Shown here piece by piece: positions 1-9,310 of a stretch of DNA of 64,000 bases. The position numbers and the translations under genes were made by a program. Origin of the DNA: Sphingobium sp. V4. GTDB lineage: Bacteria; Pseudomonadota; Alphaproteobacteria; Sphingomonadales; Sphingomonadaceae. How positions within the stretch are numbered: position 1 is the first letter of the stretch; the number at the start of each line of letters is the position of its first letter. Below the pieces are notes generated by a model. The model had not been told where the DNA came from and did no database searches. It saw nothing but the letters and a program-made list of their open reading frames with translations. The stretch lies in NCBI RefSeq assembly GCF_029590555.1, contig NZ_CP081001.1:1860001-1924000 (forward strand), given 5' to 3'.

Positions 1-57
1 CCAGACCCATGAATCGGACGAAGTGACTTATTACATGGCCCCTGCTAGGCAGATGGC

Positions 58-549
58 ATGGAAAATATGCCAAAATCCGTCGAACTGGATGATTTCGACC
101 GGCGGATCATCGCCGCGCTGGTCGATGACGGCCGCATGACCGTCACCGATCTGGCCGCCCAGGTCGGCCTGTCCAAGACGCCCTGCCAGGTCAGGCTGAA
201 ACGCTTGCAGGAGGCAGGCGTCATTCGCGGCTTTCGCGCGATCGTCGATCCGGCAAAACTGGGGATGGACCATATCGCCTTTACCGAGGTGAAGCTGTCC
301 GACACGCGGGAAGCGGCGCTGGGCGAGTTCAACGCGGCGGTGCGGCGCATCCCGGAGGTCGAAGAATGCCATATGCTGGCGAGCAATTTCGACTATCTGC
401 TGAAGGTTCGGACGGCGGACATCCGGCGATACCGCATCGTGCTGGGCGAAAAGATCAGCGCCCTGCCCCATGTCGCCAGCACATCCACCTTCGTCGCGAT
501 GGAGACGGTGCTGGAGGCGGGGCACAAGAGGGTCAGTCGAAAAGGCTGA
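58..549 (+). CDS. Lrp/AsnC family transcriptional regulator
   Basis: A DNA-binding regulator of the Lrp/AsnC (feast/famine) family, normally controlled by an amino acid. The 163-residue length is typical. Residues 8-60 form the winged helix-turn-helix, with recognition helix near VGLSKTPCQVRLKRLQ, and residues 75-155 form the RAM ligand-binding domain. In-frame ATGs at 58 and 67 are both possible starts; neither has a strong ribosome binding site. Such regulators are often divergent from their target (for example putA), but the 57 upstream bases hold no gene, so any partner lies outside the window. The 3' end overlaps the convergent SGNH hydrolase by 17 bp. The family is certain; the effector is unknown. 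Confidence 0.9.
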   Translation: MENMPKSVELDDFDRRIIAALVDDGRMTVTDLAAQVGLSKTPCQVRLKRLQEAGVIRGFRAIVDPAKLGMDHIAFTEVKLSDTREAALGEFNAAVRRIPEVEECHMLASNFDYLLKVRTADIRRYRIVLGEKISALPHVASTSTFVAMETVLEAGHKRVSRKG

Positions 550-1759
550 GCGGAATGGCATCCCCCATCGCCCGATAGCCCCCCGGCGAGGGATGGAGCG
601 CATCGCCGCCGTCAAAGGCGGGCAGCAACCGGTCGGGCCACGCCGGATCGCGGGTCACGCGGTCGAAATCCACTACCGCGTCGAAATGGCCCGGCGTCCT
701 GATCCACGCGTTCACCGCCTGCCGGTCCGCCTCATTGCGGGCATCAGCATGATAATAGTCGTTGCCGACGAAGGGCATGACGGTGGCGCCGATCACCTTC
801 ACGCCCCTGCCATGGGCGCGGGCGATGATCTGACGATAGGCGCCGATGATGCGGGCGACATGCGCCTTGTGCGCGCCCTCGCCAACCGGCGCGTCGCGGG
901 TCAGGGTGCCAAGGTCGTTGATCCCTTCCAGCAGGATCAGGTGGGTGACGCCCGGCTGGGCCAGCACGTCGCGGTCCAGCCGCGCCAGCGCATTGGGACC
1001 AAGCCCGTCGTCGAGCAGGCGGTTGCCGCCGATCCCTTGGTTGACGACGGCGATATCGCGGCGCTTGGGATCGGCCTGGAGCCGCTCCGCCAGCCGATCG
1101 GTCCAGCGATCATTGCCATTGGTGGTGGACCCCTTGCCATCGGTGATGGAATCGCCGAGCGCGACGATCAGCTTCGAGGGCAAGCAGCGTTCGACTTCCA
1201 GCCCGGCGAGATGGAACCAGTGATCGAAGCTGACGGCCCCAGCCATCGCCGGATCGGTCAGATGATCGCCCGGCAGATGCCAGGAGGTGGCGCGCGAGCC
1301 GGGATGCGCGGTCTGTTCCGGCTCGCCATCATAGCGGATCGAGACGGCGATATGATCGAGCGCCCTGGCCGGCAGCGCGACCGGATCGGACAGATAGTCC
1401 GCGCCGGGCGGGATAATGACCTCCGGCGCGCCGTCGAAGCGGAGCGAGATGAGCGTCGCGGGATCGACCGTGGGCGCGGCAGCGACCTTGGCGCGGGCGA
1501 TGCTGGCGCCGGCGATGCGGAGCGGCCTGGTGCCGGCCAGGTTGGAGAAGCGGACGCGGAGCCGGTCGCCCGACACGGAGGGACGGACGATCTGGCGCAA
1601 TGTCCTGTCGGCCAGCGTCCCGGCGGGCAGTTCCGCATCGCCGGTCGGGCGGAACTGCGACGAGGCCCAGCCCGCCACCCAGGCCGGCGTGCAGGTTCTG
1701 GCCTGAGACGGCGCGGCGAGGAGGACAAGCGGCAGACAGAAGAGAAAAGAGAGACGCAT
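533..1759 (-). CDS. Secreted SGNH/GDSL hydrolase, candidate carbohydrate esterase
   Basis: Predicted exported esterase of 408 residues. A signal peptide spans residues 1-20 and ends ...APSQA. The N-terminal half (about 25-190) is a beta-rich domain. The SGNH core follows: nucleophile Ser204 in VALGDSITDG (block I), Gly244 (QGIGGNR, block II), Asn281 (GINDLG, block III), and Asp386/His389 (DALHPS, block V). A longer reading frame runs back to a GTG at 1954, but the ATG at 1759 has a GGAAGG ribosome binding site and starts the signal peptide directly. Its position beside a xylan-type TonB receptor and glycosidases suggests an acetyl- or acyl-esterase acting on decorated xylan fragments; this is inferred from context only. 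The 3' end overlaps the Lrp gene. Confidence 0.85.
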   Translation of the reverse strand: MRLSFLFCLPLVLLAAPSQARTCTPAWVAGWASSQFRPTGDAELPAGTLADRTLRQIVRPSVSGDRLRVRFSNLAGTRPLRIAGASIARAKVAAAPTVDPATLISLRFDGAPEVIIPPGADYLSDPVALPARALDHIAVSIRYDGEPEQTAHPGSRATSWHLPGDHLTDPAMAGAVSFDHWFHLAGLEVERCLPSKLIVALGDSITDGKGSTTNGNDRWTDRLAERLQADPKRRDIAVVNQGIGGNRLLDDGLGPNALARLDRDVLAQPGVTHLILLEGINDLGTLTRDAPVGEGAHKAHVARIIGAYRQIIARAHGRGVKVIGATVMPFVGNDYYHADARNEADRQAVNAWIRTPGHFDAVVDFDRVTRDPAWPDRLLPAFDGGDALHPSPGGYRAMGDAIPLSLFD

Positions 1760-2095
1760 CGTCGCCTTCCTTTGCAGGGTCATCAGGGGGTCATGGCCAC
1801 GAAGTTCACACCGTCGCTGGCTTCGCATTTCCGGGCTTTTCCCTGGAAATGCGGCGGCGGCGCGGCGGCGACAGGCCAGGGACGTCACGGCCACGCGCCC
1901 CCGAGGCGCCTTGCGGGTCAGGGCGACGCGACAGCGACGCGCCCCCAGGGTCACGCCGACGCGCCGCCCAGGTCACGGGGCGGGTCGCCGCCGCGTCTAT
2001 CGGGCCAGCAGAGAGCCAGAATTTGATGGAGCCATGCCGGGTCATGGAACGGGACAGATCAGATAAAATCCAACATTGGAAGCACTGTCCTTTCA
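1760..2095. other. Non-coding gap of about 340 bp
   Basis: GC-rich gap between the hydrolase start and the terminator of the TonB receptor. Reading frames continue through it, but they have no ribosome binding site, signal sequence or family resemblance. I see no clear promoter or operator, and no copy of the LacI-type operator found elsewhere in the locus. It presumably holds the promoter of the hydrolase gene. Confidence 0.4.
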
Positions 2096-2125
2096 AGAAA
2101 AAGGGCCGGCGTTGCGGCCGGCCCT
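2096..2125 (-). terminator. Intrinsic terminator of the TonB receptor gene
   Basis: Perfect 9-bp stem (2102-2110 with 2117-2125, arm AGGGCCGGC) with a 6-nt loop. An A-run on the + strand precedes it, giving a U-tract on the minus-strand transcript. It lies just downstream of the receptor stop codon. Confidence 0.85.
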
Positions 2126-2147
2126 GTCAGGTGTCCCTGGGGGAGGA

Positions 2148-5018
2148 TCAGAAATTGGCCCGGATGCCGGCCATGATCGTGCGGCCGGGATAATAGACCG
2201 AATAAGCGGCATTATCATATTCGAAGGTGGTGCGGATCGGCTCGTCGGTGATGTTGAGCGCATCGAGCGTCAGGCGCACGCCATTGTTGAGGAAGGGCAG
2301 CTGATAGCCGGCCGACAGGTCGAGCTGGCCGCGGGCGTCGGACCGCAGCGACGCATTCTGGATGCCGTTCTGCGGCCGGTTGACCGCAATCGACTTGTCG
2401 TTCCAGACATAGTTCAGGCTGACCGACAGCCCGCCATTTTCATAGAAGCCCTGAAGATTGTAGGAATATTTCGACACGCCGGTCGCCACGAGGCCCGACG
2501 AGGAGGACTGGTCGAGATAGGTGCCGTTGGCCGAGAAGCCGAGCCCCTTGACCAGGAAGTCGAGCGGCTGGACCCAAGTCAGTTCCAGACCCTTGATCTT
2601 GAGATCGCTCAGGTTGACCGGCCGGTTGACGGTGATCGGCAAGTTGCTGACCGAAACCCCTGTCGCCGCCGCGCGATCGTTCAGGGCATTCTGCTGGGTC
2701 GACAACAGGCTGTCGAACGGAATGTTGAGCGAGCCGAACGACACTTCGTTCGAGGTGGTGACGGTGAAGCCCTGGATATTCTTCATGAATGCCGAAAGGC
2801 CGACATAGCCGATGCCGCCAGTGTAGATTTCACCACCCAGATCGTAATTGTCCGACGTGTAGGGCTTCAGGTCGGGGTTTCCGGCGGTCGCCATCAATGC
2901 CGAAGGATCGGAGAATGTGATGCCCGGCAGGATCTGGCCCGCGTCGGGACGGGTCATCGTCCGCGACGCCGAAGCGCGCAGCTTGACATTGTCGGCGACA
3001 TCATAGGTCAGGTTGATCGACGGCAGGAAATTCTCGTACTTGGACCGCGACGTGATATCGACGATGGTGGTGCCGACCTGGCTTGGCCCCACCACTTCCT
3101 GATCGGTGCGGGCGTAGCGCATACCGGTGTTGATGTGCAGATCGCGACCCGCGATGGTGGTGACGCCGTTCAGCTCGAAATAGGCCCCCCACACCTTTTC
3201 ATCCATGTCGCCCGTGGCGCCGCCAGTGACGGCCCCGCGCGTTTCCGGCGCACTGTCGCGATAGCTGGCATAGTTGGTCGCCTGCTTGATGGCATTGAAG
3301 TCAGGCACGATGAAGCCGGCTGTCGAAGAGCTTTTGAGATATTGGGGAATCTGGCTGGTAGTGATCGAGCCGGTGGCGCCGGTGCAGCCGGTGCCACAGA
3401 CGGACAGCTGATAGGGCGAACTGTTGTCATAGGCGCGGATCGAGCGGGTCGCCTGGTCAAAGGCCGCGCCGACCTTCACGTTGAACAGATCGTCGCCATA
3501 GGTGACGTCCAGATGCGCGCCCTTGGTTTCCGTCTTGCGCCGCACCAGCTGGATATTCTGGCGATACCATTGCCAGCTGCCGTTGTTCGGATCGTTCAGG
3601 TCGAGATTGGTGGTGATCGACGGGTAATCGCCGCCTGTATTGTCATAATAGACGTCCACGCCCGACTGCGGCGTCGTCTGGAACGCCCAGGTCGGCTGTT
3701 CGCGGAAGAAGCGGCTCTTCGAATAGTTGGCGGAAAGATCGACCTTCAGATCGTCGGTCGGCTGCCAGCTGAGGCTGGGGTTGATGTTCCAGAATTTCGT
3801 CGTCTGCTTGAACAGGCTGGCTTCGAGGAAGAAGGACGAATTGGCGAAGGTGCCGCTGGTCACGACTCCATTGTCATCGACGGTCAGGTCGATCGGGATC
3901 ATGCCGCCGGTCGACTGCGCGCTGGTGCCGGGGCCGGAATTGCGGACCTGCCAGTTCATGTTGACCTTGGTATAGTCGCGCTGCGACCTGGCCCAGATGC
4001 CGTCCAGGGCAAAGTGCAGTTCGTCACTGGGGCGCCATTCGAGCGACGCCAGGGCCGAGATGCGCGAGCGGGTGCCATCGGTCAGGCTGGGGCGGCCGAG
4101 GCGGGGGATGAGCGCGGTGCTCAGCTGGTCGCGGGTCAGGCCCGAGGTCGCGACCACATCGACCGGCTGGCCGGCGACGAGGCCATGGCCCGCGTTGCGC
4201 GGGACGACCGACGCCCAGGAGAAATTATTGCCGCCCGGATCGCCGGCACCGAGATTGCCGTCGGTCCAGCCGACCGATTCAAAGCCGTTGACGCGGGTCT
4301 TGGTCTTGACCCCGGCGACACCGAGCAGGATGCCGAACGTGTCGGTGGTGTGACTGGCGACGATCGCGCCGCGCGGGGAAATCTTGTCGTTATTGTCGGT
4401 ATACTGGCCCTGCGCCACAACGGTGACATGGGTGCCCGGCTTGTCGAAGGGACGCGCGTTGCGCAGGTTGACGGTGCCGGCGATGCCGCCTTCCAGCGTC
4501 GAAGGCGACGGGCTCTTGGCGAGGTCGAGACGGGTGAAGAGTTCGGACGGGAAGAAGTCGAGATCGACTTCGCGGTTGGCGCTGCCGCCGTTGGTGCCGC
4601 CGTCCGACGCGACCTGAAGCTGCGAGCCGTTGAGCAGGACGCGGGTGAAGCTGGGGCCGAGGCCGCGGATGGCGACCTGCGTGCCTTCGCCGTTGATGTC
4701 GCGGTTGAGGCGGACGCCCGGCATCCGGTTCAGCGTTTCGGCAAGGTTTGTGGCGGGCAGCTTGCCGATATCCTCGGCGAAGATGGAGTCGCCGAAGGCG
4801 ACCGCGTCCTTCTTGGCATTGGTCGCGCTCTGGAGCGATCCGCGGATGCCGGTCACGACGATGTCAGCGACGTCGCTATCCTGCGGGGCGGCGGCGACGG
4901 CATCGGCCTGCGGCGCGGCATCCTGCGCGACGACGGCCTGGGCCAGCGTCAGCGAACCGAGCGCCGAAGCGGCGAACAACGCAATACGAAAATGATGGTG
5001 GCGTGAAGACATGGTCAT
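2148..5018 (-). CDS. TonB-dependent outer-membrane receptor, likely for xylo-oligosaccharides
   Basis: Active-transport receptor of 956 residues with a signal peptide ending near AQAVVAQD. The TonB-box/plug region (DIVVTGIRGSLQSA, then EDIGKLPATNLAETLNRMPG and GLGPSFTRVLLNG) is typical of the Xanthomonas/Caulobacter TonB receptor subfamily. The C-terminal 22-strand barrel ends in a terminal Phe (GIRANF), the usual Bam signal. The ATG at 5018 is chosen because AGGGAG lies 5 nt upstream; a longer frame reaches 5084, and an ATG at 5012 is also possible. A promoter and LacI-type operator lie directly upstream, matching those of the GH3/GH67 and xylX genes, so import of xylan-derived oligosaccharides is the best-supported role. 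The substrate is inferred. Confidence 0.92.
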   Translation of the reverse strand: MTMSSRHHHFRIALFAASALGSLTLAQAVVAQDAAPQADAVAAAPQDSDVADIVVTGIRGSLQSATNAKKDAVAFGDSIFAEDIGKLPATNLAETLNRMPGVRLNRDINGEGTQVAIRGLGPSFTRVLLNGSQLQVASDGGTNGGSANREVDLDFFPSELFTRLDLAKSPSPSTLEGGIAGTVNLRNARPFDKPGTHVTVVAQGQYTDNNDKISPRGAIVASHTTDTFGILLGVAGVKTKTRVNGFESVGWTDGNLGAGDPGGNNFSWASVVPRNAGHGLVAGQPVDVVATSGLTRDQLSTALIPRLGRPSLTDGTRSRISALASLEWRPSDELHFALDGIWARSQRDYTKVNMNWQVRNSGPGTSAQSTGGMIPIDLTVDDNGVVTSGTFANSSFFLEASLFKQTTKFWNINPSLSWQPTDDLKVDLSANYSKSRFFREQPTWAFQTTPQSGVDVYYDNTGGDYPSITTNLDLNDPNNGSWQWYRQNIQLVRRKTETKGAHLDVTYGDDLFNVKVGAAFDQATRSIRAYDNSSPYQLSVCGTGCTGATGSITTSQIPQYLKSSSTAGFIVPDFNAIKQATNYASYRDSAPETRGAVTGGATGDMDEKVWGAYFELNGVTTIAGRDLHINTGMRYARTDQEVVGPSQVGTTIVDITSRSKYENFLPSINLTYDVADNVKLRASASRTMTRPDAGQILPGITFSDPSALMATAGNPDLKPYTSDNYDLGGEIYTGGIGYVGLSAFMKNIQGFTVTTSNEVSFGSLNIPFDSLLSTQQNALNDRAAATGVSVSNLPITVNRPVNLSDLKIKGLELTWVQPLDFLVKGLGFSANGTYLDQSSSSGLVATGVSKYSYNLQGFYENGGLSVSLNYVWNDKSIAVNRPQNGIQNASLRSDARGQLDLSAGYQLPFLNNGVRLTLDALNITDEPIRTTFEYDNAAYSVYYPGRTIMAGIRANF

Positions 5019-5063
5019 TCCCTCTCCCTGAGCGCCGCCCCCGACTCTCCGGTGGGCTCCAAC

Positions 5064-5077
5064 TGGTAGCGCTATCA
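5064..5077. promoter_or_regulatory. LacI-type operator upstream of the TonB receptor
   Basis: Near-palindrome TGGTAGCGCTATCA. The same 14-mer occurs upstream of xylX (24202-24215), and a one-base variant lies between the divergent GH3 and GH67 genes (18239-18252). It sits just downstream of a candidate promoter for the receptor, a classical repressor position. The likely ligand is the LacI-family protein encoded at 20538-21611. Confidence 0.75.
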
Positions 5078-5085
5078 ATTTCACT

Positions 5086-5113
5086 TCATTAAACGCCGCG
5101 TGCTTTTTGTCAA
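5086..5113 (-). promoter_or_regulatory. Candidate sigma70-type promoter of the TonB receptor
   Basis: On the minus strand, TTGACA (5113-5108) is followed after 16 nt by TAATGA (5091-5086). The operator at 5064-5077 begins about 9 nt further downstream. The -35 is a perfect match and the -10 is partial. Confidence 0.5.
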
Positions 5114-5132
5114 GATATGCGCATGGCGTTTA

Positions 5133-5146
5133 TGGTAACGGTATAG
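5133..5146. promoter_or_regulatory. Possible weak second LacI-type operator
   Basis: TGGTAACGGTATAG matches the operator found between GH3 and GH67 (TGGTAACGCTATCA) at 11 of 14 positions. It lies about 60 bp upstream of the main receptor operator and just 3' of the GH2 stop. It could be an auxiliary site for looping, or chance. Confidence 0.3.
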
Positions 5147-5151
5147 TCCGG

Positions 5152-7833
5152 TTATCGGCCCCGGCGTGCGGCGGCGATCTCGACCTGCGCGTCTGCCAGC
5201 CCGGCGCTGCGGGCGCGCACCACGATACGGCCGGATCGGGCGGGATCGCCCTTCACGATCACCAGGGCGAGTCCGTTGAACGCATCCCGCTGATGCGAGG
5301 GGAAGGCGGTCATGTCGGTCGGATCGCCATTGTCGGTGGCGACGATCTCCCCCGGCCCCTCGATCGAAAAGTCGATCTTCTGCTTGGCGGCGGGGACGAC
5401 ATGACCGTCCTTGTCCAGTATCTTGAGCGTCACGAAGCTGAGGTCGCGGCCGTCGCTGGCGATGGCGGACCGGTCGGCGGTCAGCGACAGCCTGGCCGCT
5501 GCGCCCACCGTGCGGACGGTCTCGGTCGCCCAGGGCTGACCCTTCTTCCAGGTGACGACCTTCACCTCGCCAGGTTCGTAGACGACATAGTCCCAGCGGA
5601 AGCGATATTCATAGTCGCGCTTCTTCACCCTGCCCTGCGACTTGCCGTTGACGAACAGTTCCGCCTCGTCCGCAGAGGAGAAGACATGGACGGGGGTGAT
5701 GTGGCCGACACGATCAGGCCACGTCCAGTGCGGCAGGATATGGGCGAATTTCAGGTCCGGCCGCCAGCGCGCCTGATAGAGCCAGAAACGGTCCTTGGGG
5801 AAACCGGCGAGATCGACGATGCCCGAATAGCTGCTGCGCGAGCTATAATAGGGCGTGGGTTCGCCGAGATAGTCGAACCCGGTCCAGACGAATTCGCCCG
5901 CGACGTAAGGGTTCTGGTCATCGGCCGCCCAGACACGATCGGGCGAGGAGCCGAAGTCGGCGGCGTGCATCTCGTAGGCGGACACCTGATGCGTGTCGGG
6001 ATTGCCGCCCGACCAGGGGCGCACCGGACCGCTGATCGCGCCTGCGACGGGAAACATATATTCGCCACGGCTGGAGAGAGCGGAGGCGCTTTCGGTGGAC
6101 AGGATGACCTTGTCCGGGAATTTCGCGCGGAAGGCCGGATATTGACCCACTATGCCGCGTATCCCGGCGCCCTGATAGTTGAGGCTGATGACGTCCATTT
6201 CGGCGGGCAGCGGCATGTCGGCCTTGGCGAAGTTCATTGCGCTGGTGGCGGGACGGGTCGGGTCTTCCTCATGGGCGATGGCGACCAGTTCGCGGCCGAT
6301 CTTCGCGCCGGCCTCCCCGTCATATTGTTCGCCGACCTCGTTGCCGATGCTCCACAGGATGATCGAGGGGTGGTTGCGGTCGCGACGCAGCATGGCGCGG
6401 GCGTCGGCCTCATGCCAGTCGGGGAAGATCAGGTGGAAATCGTGCGGCGTCTTCTTCTTTTCCCAGCTGTCGAACACTTCGTCCATCACCAGGAAGCCCA
6501 TCCGGTCGGTGAGTTCGAGCAGTTCGGGCGCCGGCGGATTGTGGCTCATACGCACGGCATTGGCACCCATGTCGCGCAGGATTTCGAGCTGGCGCTCGGC
6601 GGCGCGGGCGTTGAAGGCGGCGCCCAGCGCGCCGAGATCATGATGATTGTTGACGCCGCGCAGGGGGATATGCTCGCCATTGACGATCACGCCCTTGTCG
6701 GGATCGAACCGGATGTCGCGCACGCCGAAGCGGGTTTCATAGCTGTCGATGACCTTCCCGCCCTGGGTCACGGTGGAGATGGCGAGATAGCGGTTGGGCG
6801 CCTGCGTGGGTGGCGGTCCCCAAAGGCGCGGATTCGACAGGATGGTGGAGCCGTTCAGCACCGCCTTCGCCCCGGGGGCGATGGTGGCGGACTGGCGGGC
6901 GATGCTGGCGACAGGGCCGCCGATGCGCTTGCCCTTCGCGTCGAGCGCGTAAAGGGCGGTCGCGACCTCGACCTGCGCCTGGGTGTCGCCGTCATTGTCG
7001 AGGGTCAGGCTGAGGTCGACGGTCGCCTGCTCCTTGCTGACTCTGGGCGTGCGGACGATGCTGCCCCACTGGCCGACATGAACCTTGTTCGTGGTGGTCA
7101 GATAGATGTCGCGATAGAGGCCGCCGCCCGGATACCAGCGCGCCGAGGCGGCCGGATTGTCGAGGCGGATGGCGAGCTGGTTCCTGGCCCCCGGCAACGC
7201 ATAGGGCGTCAGGTCGAGGCGGAAGCTGTTATAGCCATAAGGCCAACCGCCGACGAGCTTTCCGTTGAGCCAGACGGTGGCGTAGGACATGGCGCCTTCG
7301 ACATCGAGGAAGATCGACTGGCCTTTCGCGCTGGCGGGAATGTCGAGCGTCTTGCGATACCAGCCGATGCCCCAGCTGGGCAGGCGGCCCATGCCGCCAT
7401 AGGGGCCTTCGGTGATGAAGGGGCCCGTGATCGCCCAGTCATGCGGCAGGTCGACAGGGGTCCATGCGCTATCGTCGAAATTCGCCTGCACATAGGACAC
7501 GTCGCCGCCGGGATTGCCTGCGGGGCGGACATGATGCTTGGCCGGATCGTTGATGAAGGGATTGGCGCTGGGAAGGATCCAGGGCTTCAGGACTTTCGCG
7601 CCGCTGTCGTCCACCTTCACGGCGGCGTCGGGGCGCGCGTCGGCCAGCTTGCCGTCGCCCGTATCCTCGATCGGTGGGCGCACGTCATAGCGCAGGTCGG
7701 TGGTGAGGCCCGCCGGGTCGCCTTTGGTGAAGCGCCAGTCCTTGCTGATGGACATGCTCTCGCGCGGCGACGTGGCGGAGGCGACCGGGGTCAGCAGGCA
7801 GGATGCCAGCAGGAGCGTGCGGATGGGCTTCAT
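5152..7833 (-). CDS. Secreted glycoside hydrolase family 2 enzyme
   Basis: Exported GH2 glycosidase of 893 residues with a signal peptide (MKPIRTLLLASCLLTPVASA). The order is an N-terminal sugar-binding domain (about 100-270), an immunoglobulin-like domain, the TIM barrel from about residue 370, and C-terminal beta domains. Catalytic glutamates are seen in WSIGNEVGEQ (acid/base) and STESAS (nucleophile). GH2 includes beta-galactosidases, beta-glucuronidases and beta-mannosidases, and the sequence alone does not decide. The start is the ATG at 7833, 16 bp after the uxuB stop, so it is the last gene of the exuT-uxaC-uxuB unit. That context suggests it removes a side-chain sugar from glucuronoxylan fragments. 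The frame runs further upstream inside uxuB but has no support there. Confidence 0.88.
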   Translation of the reverse strand: MKPIRTLLLASCLLTPVASATSPRESMSISKDWRFTKGDPAGLTTDLRYDVRPPIEDTGDGKLADARPDAAVKVDDSGAKVLKPWILPSANPFINDPAKHHVRPAGNPGGDVSYVQANFDDSAWTPVDLPHDWAITGPFITEGPYGGMGRLPSWGIGWYRKTLDIPASAKGQSIFLDVEGAMSYATVWLNGKLVGGWPYGYNSFRLDLTPYALPGARNQLAIRLDNPAASARWYPGGGLYRDIYLTTTNKVHVGQWGSIVRTPRVSKEQATVDLSLTLDNDGDTQAQVEVATALYALDAKGKRIGGPVASIARQSATIAPGAKAVLNGSTILSNPRLWGPPPTQAPNRYLAISTVTQGGKVIDSYETRFGVRDIRFDPDKGVIVNGEHIPLRGVNNHHDLGALGAAFNARAAERQLEILRDMGANAVRMSHNPPAPELLELTDRMGFLVMDEVFDSWEKKKTPHDFHLIFPDWHEADARAMLRRDRNHPSIILWSIGNEVGEQYDGEAGAKIGRELVAIAHEEDPTRPATSAMNFAKADMPLPAEMDVISLNYQGAGIRGIVGQYPAFRAKFPDKVILSTESASALSSRGEYMFPVAGAISGPVRPWSGGNPDTHQVSAYEMHAADFGSSPDRVWAADDQNPYVAGEFVWTGFDYLGEPTPYYSSRSSYSGIVDLAGFPKDRFWLYQARWRPDLKFAHILPHWTWPDRVGHITPVHVFSSADEAELFVNGKSQGRVKKRDYEYRFRWDYVVYEPGEVKVVTWKKGQPWATETVRTVGAAARLSLTADRSAIASDGRDLSFVTLKILDKDGHVVPAAKQKIDFSIEGPGEIVATDNGDPTDMTAFPSHQRDAFNGLALVIVKGDPARSGRIVVRARSAGLADAQVEIAAARRGR

Positions 7834-7849
7834 GGCGCGCCTTTCGCTT

Positions 7850-9310
7850 TCAGAGCCGGGCGAGCGCCGCGCGCGCGCCTTCGGTTTCGAGGATGGCGAG
7901 CCAGCGAACGAGTGCCGCACGGAACGGCGCGCTGGTCGCGAGGTCGGGCGGCACGACCGCGTCGAAGGCGAGGATTGCCGCAACGCGGTCCTCGGTCGAT
8001 GCGGCTCCGGCGAGTGCGGCGGCGATGGCATCGGCCAGCGGATCGTCTACCTTGTGCGCCGCGCCTTGATCGTCCACGCCCGCCTGCCAGCGGACCCAGG
8101 TGGCGACGGCGAGCGACAGGGCGTCGATCCCCTGCCCTGCCGCCAGCCGCGCGGCGATGCTGTGGAGCAGGCGCTGGGGCAGCTTCTGCGAGCCGTCCAT
8201 CGCGATCTGGCGCGTGCGGTGGCGCAGCGTCGGATTGTCGAAACGAGCCATCAGCTCGCGGCGATAGGCGGCGACGTCCAGCTCCGGCGGGGGCGACAGG
8301 GTGGTTTCCGCCTCGTCCCACAGCGCCTCCACGAACCGCCGCGCCTCGGGCAGGGCCAGCACTTCATGGACATGGTCGATGCCAGCGAGGCCGCCCAGAT
8401 AGGCGATGCCGCTGTGCGATCCGTTGAGGAGGCGCAGCTTGGCTTCCTCCCACGGGGCGACCGCCTGCGTCACCTGAACCCCGGCGCCGAATTCGGGGCG
8501 CGGGCCGCAGAAACGGTCCTCGATCACCCATTGCAGGAAGGGCTCGGTCTTGACCATCGCCTGATCCTCGACGCCGATGCGCGCGGTGAGCGTGGCGATG
8601 TCCTCCGCCGTGGTCGCCGGGACGATTCGGTCGACCATGGTCTGGGGGAACGCCCCCTCCCCCGCGATCCAGTCGGCCAGCCCGGCGTCATGGCGACGGG
8701 CGAGCGCGATCACCGCGTCGCGCAGCCGCGTGCCATTGTGCGGCAGGTTGTCGCAGCTGATCGCGGTGAAGGGCGGCAGGCCCGCCGCGCGGCGCATGGC
8801 CAGCGCCGCGACCAGATAGCCGGGCGCGGTCTGCGGGCTTTCCAGCGAGGCGATATCGGCAACGAGTTGCGGGTCGCTTTCTATCAGCGCGCCGGTCGCA
8901 GGGTCGAGCTTGTAGCCCTTCTCCGTGATGGTCAGCGTCACCATATGGGTGTCGGGCGACGTTAGCGCGGCGAGCAGCGCCTGCGGTTCTTCCGGCGCGA
9001 CGATGACGCGCTGGACCGCGCCGATCACCCGCGCCTGCTCGGCTGCCCCGTCGCGCACCAACATGGTGTAGAGGCCGTCCTGCGGCGCCATCTGGTCGCG
9101 CACGGCGGGCGAGCGCAGCGACGCGGCGGTGATGCCCCAGCGCAGGTCGCCCGCGTTCAGGGCATCGTCGAAGACGACCGCCTGATGCGCGCGATGGAAG
9201 GCACCGATGCCGATATGGACGACGCCGCATGTCACGGCGGCGCGGCCATAGGCCGGGCGGACGACATCGGCCGGCAGCCCGGCCAGTGTGGCGGAGGACA
9301 GGCGGGTCAC
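7850..9310 (-). CDS. uxuB: D-mannonate oxidoreductase / fructuronate reductase
   Basis: NAD-dependent reduction of D-fructuronate to D-mannonate, the second step of glucuronate catabolism after UxaC. The 486-residue protein belongs to the long-chain mannitol dehydrogenase family. The Rossmann segment is at residues 29-43 (VVHIGIGAFHRAHQ), and the catalytic K..NGSH motif lies in EEAKLRLLNGSHSG in the second half. It starts at a GTG (9310) that overlaps the uxaC stop as GTGA, a translational coupling arrangement. The GH2 gene follows after 16 bp. Family and role are well supported by sequence and by neighbours uxaC, exuT and manD. Confidence 0.92.
   Translation of the reverse strand: MTRLSSATLAGLPADVVRPAYGRAAVTCGVVHIGIGAFHRAHQAVVFDDALNAGDLRWGITAASLRSPAVRDQMAPQDGLYTMLVRDGAAEQARVIGAVQRVIVAPEEPQALLAALTSPDTHMVTLTITEKGYKLDPATGALIESDPQLVADIASLESPQTAPGYLVAALAMRRAAGLPPFTAISCDNLPHNGTRLRDAVIALARRHDAGLADWIAGEGAFPQTMVDRIVPATTAEDIATLTARIGVEDQAMVKTEPFLQWVIEDRFCGPRPEFGAGVQVTQAVAPWEEAKLRLLNGSHSGIAYLGGLAGIDHVHEVLALPEARRFVEALWDEAETTLSPPPELDVAAYRRELMARFDNPTLRHRTRQIAMDGSQKLPQRLLHSIAARLAAGQGIDALSLAVATWVRWQAGVDDQGAAHKVDDPLADAIAAALAGAASTEDRVAAILAFDAVVPPDLATSAPFRAALVRWLAILETEGARAALARL

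Noticed and set aside
2076..8427. Very long open frames (about 980-1100 codons) on the + strand opposite the TonB receptor and GH2
   Set aside because: They are antisense shadows produced by high GC and codon bias; they are Arg/Gly/Asp rich, have no domain pattern or ribosome binding site, and the opposite strand carries clear conserved proteins.
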